Positions 18,308-26,582 of a stretch of DNA of 64,000 nucleotides are shown here, piece by piece. Made by a program: the position numbers and the translations under genes. The stretch spans positions 2,108,001 through 2,172,000 of the forward strand of contig NZ_FO082820.1 of assembly GCF_000967425.1 (NCBI RefSeq), read 5' to 3'. Origin of the DNA: Pseudorhizobium banfieldiae (GTDB taxonomy: Bacteria > Pseudomonadota > Alphaproteobacteria > Rhizobiales > Rhizobiaceae). Under the pieces are notes generated by a model. That model searched no databases. It had not been told where the DNA came from and worked only from the letters and a program-made list of their open reading frames with translations. Numbering within the stretch: the stretch's first letter is position 1; every line of letters begins with the position of its first letter.

Positions 18308-18311
18308 TACG

Positions 18312-18345
18312 AAAAAGCCGGCGCATCAGACAGATGCGCCGGCTT
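18312..18345 (-). terminator. Rho-independent terminator of the ridA operon
   Basis: A perfect 13-bp stem (18315-18327 with 18333-18345) and 5-nt loop are followed on the minus strand by TTTTT. It lies between the convergent ThDP-enzyme and ridA genes. The plus-strand side lacks a U-tract. Confidence 0.88.
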
Positions 18346-18366
18346 CCGGATTCGGATTGTCACGGC

Positions 18367-18708
18367 TCAGATGGCGGCGGTGACCGTAAACTCAACCTTG
18401 TACTTCGGCGCTGCAAGCTTGGCTTCGCTGGTCGCGCGCGCCGGCGTATTGGCCGGGTCGACCCAGGCTTCCCAGACAGCATTCATCTCGGCGAAATAGG
18501 ACATGTCGGAGAGATAGATCAGCGTCTGCAGGATCTTCGACTTGTCGGAGCCTGCGGCAGCCAACAGGCGATCGACCTCGCGCAATGCATATTCGCACTG
18601 CTCCTTGACCGTTTCGCCCTCGCCGACCTGGCCCGAGAGATAGACGGTGTTGCCGTGGACGACAGCGCCGCTCATGCGGGCGCCCTGTTCGATGCGCTTG
18701 ATGCTCAT
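18367..18708 (-). CDS. RidA-family enamine/imine deaminase
   Basis: 113 residues, about the length of the YjgF/YER057c/UK114 family. VVHGNTVYLSGQVG, the helix QCEYALREVDRLLAAAGS and the active-site segment PARATSEAKLAAPKYKVEFTVTAA with its conserved Arg match the family. RidA enzymes hydrolyse reactive 2-aminoacrylate and related enamines. AGGAG lies 8 nt before the start. It is the last gene of a three-gene run (epimerase-like, BLH-like, ridA) and is followed by a strong terminator. A catabolic subgroup member rather than housekeeping RidA is possible. Confidence 0.92.
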   Translation of the reverse strand: MSIKRIEQGARMSGAVVHGNTVYLSGQVGEGETVKEQCEYALREVDRLLAAAGSDKSKILQTLIYLSDMSYFAEMNAVWEAWVDPANTPARATSEAKLAAPKYKVEFTVTAAI

Positions 18709-18765
18709 AAATGCTCCTGGAAAGTTTCGAGCTGAAGACTGGCCGGGGAACCGGCCGCGGGAAGA

Positions 18766-19104
18766 CTAGCCGCGCAGATGCTGGCTTTTTTCGTAGATCG
18801 CCGTGGAGCGGGCGCCGGAGCGGCAATAGCCAAGCATTGGCCGCGGCATTTCATCAAGCGCGTCCACCATGCCGTTAACCGCCTGCGCGTCGACACCCAT
18901 GCGGCCCACCGGTACATGCTTCACCTCAAGGCCAAGTGCTTCCGCCTTGGCGGCAATATCTGCGAAGCGCGGCTGGCCCGGTTCCTCCTCGTCCGGCCGA
19001 TTGCAGACGATGGACTTGAACCCCATCGCCTTGATCTCCTCGAGATCCTCGATCCTGATCTGTCCGGTCACGGCGTATTCGTCGTTGATCTGGCGGATAT
19101 CCAT
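18766..19104 (-). CDS. BLH-type phosphatase/sulfur-transferase-like protein (TIGR01244, DUF442)
   Basis: 112 residues. It starts DIRQINDEYAVTGQI, as do members of the beta-lactamase-hydrolase-like (BLH) family. It carries a dual-specificity-phosphatase-like loop, GYCRSGARS (CX5R), with Cys as nucleophile. FKSIVCNRPDEEEPGQPRF is the other conserved block. In rhizobia BLH domains have been tied to sulfide and biofilm regulation, usually fused to an ETHE1-type domain; here the domain is free-standing. GGAGGAA upstream of ATG 19104 decides the start over a longer reading frame. Confidence 0.85.
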   Translation of the reverse strand: MDIRQINDEYAVTGQIRIEDLEEIKAMGFKSIVCNRPDEEEPGQPRFADIAAKAEALGLEVKHVPVGRMGVDAQAVNGMVDALDEMPRPMLGYCRSGARSTAIYEKSQHLRG

Positions 19105-19178
19105 GGGCTCGTTCCTCCGGCTCGTTGTCTTGGGTGATCCCTTACGCCGCAGCCGGCAGGGCGTCAATCGAGCCGGGG

Positions 19179-20018
19179 TCAGGCGAAGCAGAAGCGCAAG
19201 CCGTAGTCAATGCTCTCGCCAGGTCTCAGCGGCTGCAGTTCCCCGCGCTCTGCCAGTTCGTGGCGACCGACCCAGCGGTGCGAGACCGGTTCAATGCCCA
19301 GCACGTGTGCCGGTGCCTGCTGGTTGCGCCATATCTGCAGCCACGGCAGCGTGTCTGTCCGGAACTTCACCTTGAGGGTGAGTCCGCCGATGGCCGCAAT
19401 CGGTCCGAGCGCGATTTCAGCCCAGTCCTCCCCCTCCTGCACCGCGGGGACACAGAATACACCGCCCGGATCCTCCCCGAAGTTCCAGGGAAGGCTGCCG
19501 TTTTCCAGCGTCTTGCCGCTCAGTCGGACCTCACCGTCGAACAGCCAGGCTCCGATATTCATGTGATACATGTGGAGCGGCGGAAACGACTTCGTCCCCG
19601 TATTCGTAAGGCGATCGGAGAGGCATACCTCTCCGCTCTCGCCGTCGATGCGCCAATGACGTTCGAGGAGCGCGCTCCCCCCCTCGGCAAGAGCGACCGG
19701 AACCGTCGCCCGGCACTCGGCATCCCCGTCCTGGCAATCCCAGAAGAGGATCTGCGCAGGATGCGAAGAGAAGGAGCCGTGCAACGGGTACCTGCTCCCA
19801 TCCTTTCGGCCCTCGATCGGTTCGGGATGGCGGATGTGGTCAGGGCCGCAGGTGAAAAGGAAACCCTCAAGGGAGTGATCGATCCTCGGATCACCGTCAT
19901 CCGGGATCGCCCGCCCCGGAGCGATATCGACCTTGCCGACGAAACAGGAGCCAATGTCGAGGACGGAGCTGTCGTCCAGAAAGAGGCGAGGACCAGCAGC
20001 TGCGGAAAAGACCTTCAT
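19179..20018 (-). CDS. Aldose 1-epimerase-like protein (DUF4432)
   Basis: 279 residues. The galactose-mutarotase-like beta-sandwich is suggested by SLEGFLFTCGPDHIRHP, YPLHGSFSSHPAQI (with the His-Gly-x-hydrophobic motif), MYHMNIGAWLF and the late GIEPVSHRWVGR. The family is thought to act on sugar anomers or sugar derivatives, but DUF4432 members have no well-established reaction that I can state. It is the first gene of the run toward ridA. GGAGAAG lies upstream of the ATG. It is divergent from the L,D-transpeptidase gene. Confidence 0.78.
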   Translation of the reverse strand: MKVFSAAAGPRLFLDDSSVLDIGSCFVGKVDIAPGRAIPDDGDPRIDHSLEGFLFTCGPDHIRHPEPIEGRKDGSRYPLHGSFSSHPAQILFWDCQDGDAECRATVPVALAEGGSALLERHWRIDGESGEVCLSDRLTNTGTKSFPPLHMYHMNIGAWLFDGEVRLSGKTLENGSLPWNFGEDPGGVFCVPAVQEGEDWAEIALGPIAAIGGLTLKVKFRTDTLPWLQIWRNQQAPAHVLGIEPVSHRWVGRHELAERGELQPLRPGESIDYGLRFCFA

Positions 20019-20055
20019 TTCACTTCTCCAGATCCGAGAACGACTCCGTTACCAG

Positions 20056-20082
20056 AACGTGATCGAATGTTAACGTCACGTT
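20056..20082. promoter_or_regulatory. Inverted repeat between divergent genes, candidate operator
   Basis: AACGTGA (20056-20062) and TCACGTT (20076-20082) are perfect 7-bp arms 13 nt apart. They lie in the 163-nt divergent region between the epimerase-like and L,D-transpeptidase genes. No regulator is suggested by the sequence. Confidence 0.35.
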
Positions 20083-20181
20083 CACCACGAATTCACCTTT
20101 TTCACACTAGCGTCAAAATTCGCTTGTCTGTGGCAGGCGAAGTACCGGCCGGAACGTTTATCCAGTTCGGTGATTTCATTC

Positions 20182-21573
20182 ATGTTCAACAAGAAGGTCG
20201 GTGACAACGTGAAACGGCTTCTCACTGCTGGTCTCGGTATCGCAGCCTTGGTGGCGCAGGGCGCTTCGGTGGTCTCCGCCCAGGTGATCTACGATCCATA
20301 CGCTAGCGATACGCTTCTCGTCGCGCCCGACGGCAGCATCCTGGATTATGTGCCCGAACAGGGCGAAGTCGTGATCGCCCGCGACCGCTCGGGCCGTCGG
20401 ATACTCATCGACCGATATGGCGAGGTGATCGCTACCGAAGTGTCACGGGAGGGCTATGGTTCGCGTGGCATCGACCGGTACCCGCCGCCACCGTCGGACT
20501 ATCGCCGCTACCGCGACGAGGCAGGATACCGGGATTACCGTGAGTATCGTCCAGGCGAGCCCGGAGAAATTACCGGCACGGTGCCGGATCGCGGCTCCAT
20601 TACCCGGCTACCCCTTGAGGATCAGCCCTTCCCGGATGAACCGCAGGATGATTTCGCCTCTATCGAGCGTGATCGGCAACCGGCCCAGCCTATGGAAGCG
20701 GAGAAGCCTATCATCGCGGTCACCAAGAAGCCGCAGGCGGAGATTGCCGCCCTGCAGGTCTTCCTCGACCGGGAAGGCATCTCTCCCGGCGTCATCGACG
20801 GTCATCTCGGCGATAACGTCAACAAGGCGATCGCCGCCTGGCAGGAGATGACGGGCGAAACGCTCGATCCCAACAACTCCGAAGACATCCTGCAACGGCT
20901 CGCCTATTCCGGCGGCTTGCCCATCGTCGACTACACGATCACCGCTGCCGATGCGGCGGGCCCCTTCGTCGCATCCATTCCGGACGATTATGGGCAGAAG
21001 GCCCAGATGCCAGCCATGTCCTATACCTCGACCAGCGAAAAGCTCGCCGAGCAGTTCCACATGGACGAGAGCTACCTGAAGGCCCTGAATCCGGGCAAGG
21101 ACTTCTCTATCCCCGGCACGATCATCAAGGTCGTCAATCCCGGACAGCCGAAGAAGGGTAGCGTCACTCGCATCGTCGCCGACAAGAGCAAAAAGCAGGT
21201 ATTCGCCTATGGTGAAGACGGCGGACTGATCGCCGCCTATCCGGCCACGATCGGCTCGACCGACACCCCCTCGCCCACGGGAACCCATACGGTGGAACGC
21301 GTAGCGCTCGACCCGGGCTATACCTACAATCCCAAGGTCAACTTCAAGCAGGGCAACAACGACAAGATTCTGCAGATTCCGCCAGGCCCGAATGGGCCGG
21401 TCGGAACGGTCTGGATCGCCCTCTCCAAGCCGAGCTACGGGATCCATGGTACGCCGGAACCCTCAAAGATCGGCAAGACCAACAGCCATGGCTGTATCCG
21501 GTTGACCAACTGGGACGCGACCGAACTGGCTAAGATGGTCAAGCCCGGCGTCAGCGTCGAGTTCGTGGAATAG
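20182..21573 (+). CDS. L,D-transpeptidase (YkuD) with peptidoglycan-binding domain
   Basis: 463 residues. A signal peptide (core LLTAGLGIAALVAQGASVV, cleaved near SAQ) precedes an Arg/Tyr/Pro-rich region (about 80-150). Next come a PG_binding_1 domain (ALQVFLDREGISPGVIDGHLG), a LysM-like segment (SEKLAEQFHMDESYLKALN) and the YkuD domain, whose catalytic motif HG...SHGCIRLTNWD is intact. These enzymes form 3-3 crosslinks in peptidoglycan or attach proteins to it, a prominent activity in polar-growing Rhizobiales. The start is uncertain: ATG 20182 and GTG 20209 are both compatible with the signal peptide. Confidence 0.92.
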   Translation: MFNKKVGDNVKRLLTAGLGIAALVAQGASVVSAQVIYDPYASDTLLVAPDGSILDYVPEQGEVVIARDRSGRRILIDRYGEVIATEVSREGYGSRGIDRYPPPPSDYRRYRDEAGYRDYREYRPGEPGEITGTVPDRGSITRLPLEDQPFPDEPQDDFASIERDRQPAQPMEAEKPIIAVTKKPQAEIAALQVFLDREGISPGVIDGHLGDNVNKAIAAWQEMTGETLDPNNSEDILQRLAYSGGLPIVDYTITAADAAGPFVASIPDDYGQKAQMPAMSYTSTSEKLAEQFHMDESYLKALNPGKDFSIPGTIIKVVNPGQPKKGSVTRIVADKSKKQVFAYGEDGGLIAAYPATIGSTDTPSPTGTHTVERVALDPGYTYNPKVNFKQGNNDKILQIPPGPNGPVGTVWIALSKPSYGIHGTPEPSKIGKTNSHGCIRLTNWDATELAKMVKPGVSVEFVE

Positions 21574-21593
21574 AAAAAGGCGCCTCTGGCGCC
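21574..21593 (-). terminator. Rho-independent terminator of parA
   Basis: GGCGCC-TCT-GGCGCC (21579-21593) forms a 6-bp GC stem followed on the minus strand by TTTTT. It sits between the convergent L,D-transpeptidase and parA genes. Confidence 0.75.
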
Positions 21594-21623
21594 CTCTTCG
21601 TGGGAGCAGGTCTTACAGTCAGT

Positions 21624-22340
21624 TCAGGCTGCCAAGCGTCCTGAGGCGACCAGCCGCGATTTTCCCGAGCGGACAACCCTTGCCGGCATCAGGCGCACCA
21701 CCTCCTGGGCGAAGGCGGCGGCGTTCTCCCGCGCCTTATCAAGGTTGCTCACCCTTGCGGCATCTAGGGTCCGCAGCGTCCCCCCTGTCTCGAAGAGCTC
21801 CTTGAAGGCGATGCGTTCGCCGATGGGCGTGTTCAGCACATTGACGCCGCGGGCGGCAAGAAGCCCCTTGATCGCCAGCAGCGCCTTGGTCGTGACCATG
21901 GACGTGACGCGGGTGAGGACAACGGAATGGGGAATGGCAAGATTGGCCTTTTCCTTCATCATGGCCAGGAGGTCGAGGATCTGCGCCGCACCCTTTGCAT
22001 CCATTGCCGATCCCTGGACGGGGATCATGACATGGTCCGAGAGGCCGATCGCGGTCGTTACAAGTGCGTCCCTCGCACCCGCTAGATCGATAACGAAGAA
22101 ATCAACCTGATCCCGCATTTCTCGCAAATGACACTGAAGGGACGCGACGGACACCTGCGAGATCACCTCCAGGTTATGGAGCGGGCCGGAAATCTCCGCC
22201 CACTGGGTGATCCACTGCTGCGGGTCGCAGTCGATGATTGCCACGCGGTGGCCCTGACCGGCCAGTTCGGTGGCGAGCAAAAGTGCTGCGGTGGTCTTTC
22301 CGGCACCGCCCTTGGCGTTGGCAAAGGAAATTACGGGCAT
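21624..22340 (-). CDS. Orphan ParA-family ATPase
   Basis: 238 residues. The deviant Walker A box is FANAKGGAGKTTAALLLA. Walker A' is IIDCDPQQ, and DFFVIDLAGARDALVTTA follows. AAGGATC lies before ATG 22340; the longer reading frame upstream has no support. ParA/MinD-like ATPases position DNA, protein clusters or cell-envelope machinery by ATP-dependent surface patterning. No ParB or repABC partner is next to it, so chromosome or plasmid partition is not indicated. The cargo is unknown. Confidence 0.88.
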   Translation of the reverse strand: MPVISFANAKGGAGKTTAALLLATELAGQGHRVAIIDCDPQQWITQWAEISGPLHNLEVISQVSVASLQCHLREMRDQVDFFVIDLAGARDALVTTAIGLSDHVMIPVQGSAMDAKGAAQILDLLAMMKEKANLAIPHSVVLTRVTSMVTTKALLAIKGLLAARGVNVLNTPIGERIAFKELFETGGTLRTLDAARVSNLDKARENAAAFAQEVVRLMPARVVRSGKSRLVASGRLAA

Positions 22341-22485
22341 TCTCGATCCTTGAAGGGCATGAGCCGCATCGCTCAGATGCGCACCGGGGAGGCATGGTGC
22401 ATTGAGGGCCACCTTGCTTAATCATGGTTAACAAAGGGTAAATTTAGCGATCAACGATATAAGGGGTAACTTGTCGCTGCGGCAG

Positions 22486-22514
22486 GAAAAACCCCCGAAG
22501 CATCGGCTTCGGGG
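22486..22514 (-). terminator. Rho-independent terminator of the seven-gene minus-strand operon
   Basis: A 9-bp stem (CCCCGAAGC 22493-22501 with GCTTCGGGG 22506-22514) and tetraloop are followed on the minus strand by TTTTT. It lies 28 nt past the alcohol dehydrogenase stop. Confidence 0.88.
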
Positions 22515-22542
22515 CTTTGCGAATCGGCCAAGCGGATCGGCT

Positions 22543-23688
22543 TCAGAAGCAGTCGACGAAGAGTTGCCGAGTATTTTCCAGCGTCATCGGCACAGGATTG
22601 CCACCGCAGCTCGGATCCTCGATCGCCATGGCGGCGAGCTCATCGATTCGATCCTGACCGATGCCCATCGCCGTCAGGTTTTCCGGTACGCCGAGTTCCG
22701 CCCGCAGCGACAGGACATAGTCGTAGAAGCCGTCGAAGCCTCCGCTGATACCGAGATAGGCGGCCGCACGCTCGATCTTCTCTTCGATCGCCGACCGGTT
22801 GAAGCGCAGCACCGGCGGCATGACGACCGCGTTCGTCATGCCATGATGCGTGTTGTAAACGGCTCCGATCGGGTGCGACAGCGAATGGATCGCGCCCAGA
22901 CCCTTCTGGAAGGCAACGGCCCCCATGGCCGCAGCGGACATCATGTTGGTGCGCGCCTCGATATCGGTCCCGTCCCTGTAGGCGCGAGGCAGGAATTCCT
23001 TGACCAGCCGCATGCCTTCAAGCGCAATCCCCTGGCTCATCGGGTGGTAGAAGGGCGAGCAATAGGCTTCCAGGCAGTGGGCAAAAGCGTCCATGCCGGT
23101 GCCGGCTGTGATCATCTTCGGCATGCCGACCGTCAGTTCAGGATCCGCAATCACCACACCGGGCAGGAACTTCGGGTGGAAGATGATCTTCTTCACATGC
23201 GTCGCGGAATTGGTGATCACCGAAGCGCGTCCGACCTCTGAACCCGTTCCTGCGGTCGTCGGCACTGCGACGATCGGCGCAATGCCGTCGGTGCTGGCGC
23301 GGGTCCACCAGTCGCCGATATCCTCGAAATCCCAGACAGGCCGGGTCTGGCCGACCATGAAGGCGACCGCCTTGCCGAGGTCGAGGCCCGAACCGCCGCC
23401 GAAGGCCACCACGCCGTCGTGCCCGCCATCGCGAAACGCCTTTACGCCTGCTTCCAGGTTCTTCTCGTTCGGATTGGGATCGACGTCGGCGAAAATAGCA
23501 CGACCGAGGCCCGCCTCCTCCAGAACATCCAGCGCATGACCGGTGATCGCCATCGAGGCAAGTCCACGGTCGGTGACCAGAAGCGGCTTCTTCATGCCGA
23601 GCGACTTGCAGGCGTCGGCCAGTTCCTTGATCCGGCCCCGGCCGAGCTTGACGGCGGTCGGATAGCTCCAGTTCGCGACGATGTTCAT
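22543..23688 (-). CDS. Iron-dependent (group III) alcohol dehydrogenase
   Basis: 381 residues. The NAD(P)-binding segment is VAFGGGSGLDLGKAVAF, and VAVPTTAGTGSEVG is the family substrate loop. The metal ligands are visible: Asp and His in GMDAFAHCLEAY, His in HSLSHPIGA and His in YNTHHGMTNA. Group III enzymes interconvert primary alcohols and aldehydes. The start codon overlaps the aldehyde dehydrogenase stop (ATGA on the minus strand), so the two are coupled and likely act in sequence. It is the last gene of the operon, followed by a strong terminator. The operon context suggests an amino-alcohol derivative as substrate (inference). Confidence 0.93.
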   Translation of the reverse strand: MNIVANWSYPTAVKLGRGRIKELADACKSLGMKKPLLVTDRGLASMAITGHALDVLEEAGLGRAIFADVDPNPNEKNLEAGVKAFRDGGHDGVVAFGGGSGLDLGKAVAFMVGQTRPVWDFEDIGDWWTRASTDGIAPIVAVPTTAGTGSEVGRASVITNSATHVKKIIFHPKFLPGVVIADPELTVGMPKMITAGTGMDAFAHCLEAYCSPFYHPMSQGIALEGMRLVKEFLPRAYRDGTDIEARTNMMSAAAMGAVAFQKGLGAIHSLSHPIGAVYNTHHGMTNAVVMPPVLRFNRSAIEEKIERAAAYLGISGGFDGFYDYVLSLRAELGVPENLTAMGIGQDRIDELAAMAIEDPSCGGNPVPMTLENTRQLFVDCF

Positions 23689-25070
23689 TTCGTGACTTTC
23701 TTCAGATGGTAGGACTTGGGTCTTGTCAGGTTGTGGAAGCCGAGGACGGAGAGCGAGCCACCACGGCCGGTCTCCTTGACGCCGGTCCAGCAAAGCGCCG
23801 GATCGAGATAGTCGGCGCGGTTCATGAAGACGGTACCAGTTTCGATCTCGCGACCGATCCGCCCCGCCCTTTCGGCATCCTGCGTCCAGAGCGATGCCGT
23901 AAGGCCGTACTTGCTGTCGTTCATCAGGGAGATCGCCTCATCGTCGCTCTTCACCTTCATGATCCCGACGGCCGGGCCGAAGGTCTCCTCGGTCATGAAC
24001 GACATGGAGTGATCGACATCCACCAGAACCTGCGGCGCCAGATAGGCGCCGCCGTCATCGGCCGGAAAGAGCTTCGGATCGACCAGCGCCTTCGCGCCGC
24101 GCGAAACGGCATCCGACAGCTGCTCGCGGACCACCTTGGCGAAACGCTTGTTCGCCATCGGCCCCAGCGTCGTCTCCTGCTCCAGCGGATTGCCGAGCTT
24201 ATAGTTTGAGACCCAGGCGACCGACTTTTCGACGAACTGGTCGTAGAGCGACTCATGCACGTAGATGCGCTCGATGCCGCAGCAGCACTGCCCGGAATTA
24301 TAGGTCGCGCCGTCCATCAGCGTGTCGACGGCCGCATCCAGATCGGCGTCCTCCATGACGTAACCCGGATCCTTGCCGCCGAGCTCGAGGCCGAGCCCGG
24401 CGAAGGTGCCTGCGGCTGCGCGCTCGATGGAGCGTCCGCCTTCCACCGAGCCGGTGAAGTTGATGAAGCTGAACTTGCCGGCGGCGATCAGCGCCGAGGT
24501 AGTGTCATGGTCGAGGAAGAGGTTGACGAAGACGTCCTCCGGCACGCCCGCCTCGACGAAGGCACGTACTAGCCGCTCGCCGACCAGCAGCGTCTGCGAG
24601 GCATGCTTGATGACGACCGTATTACCGGCCATCAGCGCCGGCGCGACGGTATTGATCGCCGTCATGTAGGGGTAGTTCCACGGGGCGATGACGAAGACGA
24701 CGCCATGCGGCTCGCGCTCGATGCGGCGCTCGAAGCTCGCGCTCTCCTCCACCACCATCGGCGCCAGCGCATCGGCGGCGATCGAGGCGACATAGTTGGA
24801 ACGCTCGTTGAAGCCCTTGAACTCGCCGCCATAGCGGATCGGGCGGCCCATCATCCAGGCGAGCTCCGGCACCACCTCGTCAGCCATCTCGTTCAACCGC
24901 GCGACGCCCTTGAGAACGAGTTGCACACGCTCCTCGAGCGGGCGCTTGGCCCAGCTCCTCTGGGCCTTGCGGGCACGGTCAACGACCGCGGCAGCCTCCT
25001 CGAAACCCATGGCCTGTCGCTCAGCATAGACCGAGCCGTCGACCGGCGAGATACATTGGATCATGGTCAT
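23685..25070 (-). CDS. NAD(P)-dependent aldehyde dehydrogenase
   Basis: 461 residues, slightly short for the superfamily. The cofactor segment is VIAPWNYPYMTAINTVAPAL. The general-base Glu lies in LGLELGGKDPGYV and the catalytic Cys in NSGQCCCGIERIYV. EETFGPAVGIMKV is also typical. It oxidises an aldehyde to the acid and probably takes the product of the coupled iron alcohol dehydrogenase downstream. The glutamine synthetase homologue 41 nt upstream recalls puuA-puuC gene pairs. ATG 25070 has AGGAAG at 7 nt; a GTG two codons earlier and an ATG two codons later are alternatives. Confidence 0.93.
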   Translation of the reverse strand: MTMIQCISPVDGSVYAERQAMGFEEAAAVVDRARKAQRSWAKRPLEERVQLVLKGVARLNEMADEVVPELAWMMGRPIRYGGEFKGFNERSNYVASIAADALAPMVVEESASFERRIEREPHGVVFVIAPWNYPYMTAINTVAPALMAGNTVVIKHASQTLLVGERLVRAFVEAGVPEDVFVNLFLDHDTTSALIAAGKFSFINFTGSVEGGRSIERAAAGTFAGLGLELGGKDPGYVMEDADLDAAVDTLMDGATYNSGQCCCGIERIYVHESLYDQFVEKSVAWVSNYKLGNPLEQETTLGPMANKRFAKVVREQLSDAVSRGAKALVDPKLFPADDGGAYLAPQVLVDVDHSMSFMTEETFGPAVGIMKVKSDDEAISLMNDSKYGLTASLWTQDAERAGRIGREIETGTVFMNRADYLDPALCWTGVKETGRGGSLSVLGFHNLTRPKSYHLKKVTK

Positions 25071-25110
25071 GATCACACTTCCTGTCGTTTATGATCTTGT
25101 TGGTCGAGCA

Positions 25111-26487
25111 CTAGGCCCTTTCGAAGCCGCGCGCCACTTCCCAATCGGTGATGCGACGATCGTATTCTTCCTGCTCCCACTGTGCGGCGCGGGTATAGTG
25201 GTCGATGACGTCGTCACCGAACGCGGAGCGCAGCATGGCTGAGCCGGACATCAGCGCCGTCGCGTCGCGCAGCGTGTGCGGAATTTCGCGAATGTCCTTG
25301 CCACCATAGGCGTCACCCTCGAAGGCCGGCTCCAGCTCCATTCTGTTCTCGATCCCGTCGATGCCGGCTGCAAGGAGCGCGGCCATGGCAAGATAAGGAT
25401 TGAGATCGGAGCCACCGACGCGGCATTCGATGCGGATGCCCTTGGTCGAGTCACCGCAGAGGCGATAGCCGGCCGTCCGGTTGTCCTTTGACCAGATCGC
25501 CTTGGTGGGCGCGAACGTGCCGGCCATGAAGCGCTTGTAGGAGTTGATATAGGGCGCTAGGAAATAGGTAATCTCGCCGGCATGGGCGAGCAGCCCCGCA
25601 ATGTAGTGCTTCATCGTCTCCGACATGCCGTGCTCGGCGTCCTCGTCGAAGAAGAGCGGCGTCTTGCCGTCAGCACTCCAGAGCGACTGATGGATGTGGG
25701 AGGAGGAACCCGCGGCACTGTAGTTCCACTTGGCAAGGAAGGTGATGGCCTTACCTTTCGACCAGGCGATCTCCTTGCAGCCGTTCTTGATGATCACGTG
25801 GCGGTCGGCCATGGTCAGTGCATCGGCATAGCGGACATTGATTTCCTCCTGCCCGGCCGAGGCCTCGCCCTTGGAGTTCTCCACCGGGATGCCGGCGCCC
25901 TGCAACCCGTTGCGGATTGCTCGCATCACCTCCTCTTCCTTGGTGGTCTGGAAGATGTGGTAGTCCTCGTTATACGCGCTGGCGAGCTTGAGATTGCGGT
26001 AGCCGGACGCGTGGGCCTGCTCATAGGTCTGGTCGAACAGGAAGAACTCAAGCTCTGTGGCCATGAAGGCCTTGATGCCCATGGCTTCAAGGCGGGCGAC
26101 CTGCTTCTTGAGGATGGCCCGCGGCGAATGCGGTACTTCCTCGTGGGTGTGGTGGTCGAGCACGTCGCAAAGGACCAGGGCGGTTCCTTCGAGCCAGGGA
26201 ATGCGCCGGAGCGTCGAGAGGTCCGGCTTCATGGTGTAATCGCCATAGCCCTTTTCCCAGCTCGTTGCCTTGTAGCCGGAAATGGTCTCCATCTCCATGT
26301 CGGTGGCGAGCAGATAGTTGCAGCTATGGGTTTCCTCATAGGCGCTCTCGACGAAAAACTGCGCTTGGAAGCGCTTGCCCATCAGGCGACCCTGCATGTC
26401 CACGAGGCAGGCGAGTACGGTGTCGATGCGGCCGTCTGAGACGTCCTTCTTGAGGTCGTCGAAGGTGTATTGAGCGGGCACTGTCAT
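25111..26487 (-). CDS. Glutamine synthetase family protein (PuuA-type gamma-glutamyl-amine ligase)
   Basis: 458 residues. The beta-grasp domain (TVLACLVDMQGRLMGKRF) is followed by the catalytic barrel. Metal and substrate motifs are kept: MATELEFFLF, SAGQEEINVRYADAL, SSSHIHQSLW, NSYKRFMAGTFAPTKAIWSKDNR and RIECRVGGSDLNPYLAMAA. The adenylylation-site Tyr segment of true GlnA (NLYDLPPEE-like) is absent, as in GlnA3/PuuA paralogues. Such enzymes attach the gamma-carboxyl of glutamate to an amine other than ammonia using ATP. Placement before aldehyde and alcohol dehydrogenases supports a catabolic role. The amine is unknown; polyamine, ethanolamine-like and isopropylamine-like substrates are possible. 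Confidence 0.88.
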   Translation of the reverse strand: MTVPAQYTFDDLKKDVSDGRIDTVLACLVDMQGRLMGKRFQAQFFVESAYEETHSCNYLLATDMEMETISGYKATSWEKGYGDYTMKPDLSTLRRIPWLEGTALVLCDVLDHHTHEEVPHSPRAILKKQVARLEAMGIKAFMATELEFFLFDQTYEQAHASGYRNLKLASAYNEDYHIFQTTKEEEVMRAIRNGLQGAGIPVENSKGEASAGQEEINVRYADALTMADRHVIIKNGCKEIAWSKGKAITFLAKWNYSAAGSSSHIHQSLWSADGKTPLFFDEDAEHGMSETMKHYIAGLLAHAGEITYFLAPYINSYKRFMAGTFAPTKAIWSKDNRTAGYRLCGDSTKGIRIECRVGGSDLNPYLAMAALLAAGIDGIENRMELEPAFEGDAYGGKDIREIPHTLRDATALMSGSAMLRSAFGDDVIDHYTRAAQWEQEEYDRRITDWEVARGFERA

Positions 26488-26534
26488 ATCCTCAGGAGAC
26501 CGTTATCGGTCCTGTTGCGATAGGGACTGTCAAC

Positions 26535-26566
26535 TCAGGCCGGCGTCCAGCGAAATGCCGGCCTGA
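26535..26566 (-). terminator. Intra-operon hairpin after dctP
   Basis: A perfect 10-bp stem (TCAGGCCGGC 26535-26544 with GCCGGCCTGA 26557-26566) has a 12-nt loop and no U-tract. It lies between the TRAP binding-protein gene and the glutamine synthetase homologue. It more likely protects the upstream mRNA end or attenuates than fully terminates. Confidence 0.6.
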
Positions 26567-26582
26567 ACTTAGGTTTAGTCAA

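Noticed and set aside
20150..20175. GGAACGTTT before the L,D-transpeptidase gene as an EcfG promoter
   Set aside because: GGAAC and CGTT overlap here; no -10 element lies at the correct spacing.
22400..22440. CtrA-like site (TTAA then TTAAC) upstream of parA
   Set aside because: The spacer is 6 nt instead of the required 7, and nothing else supports cell-cycle control.
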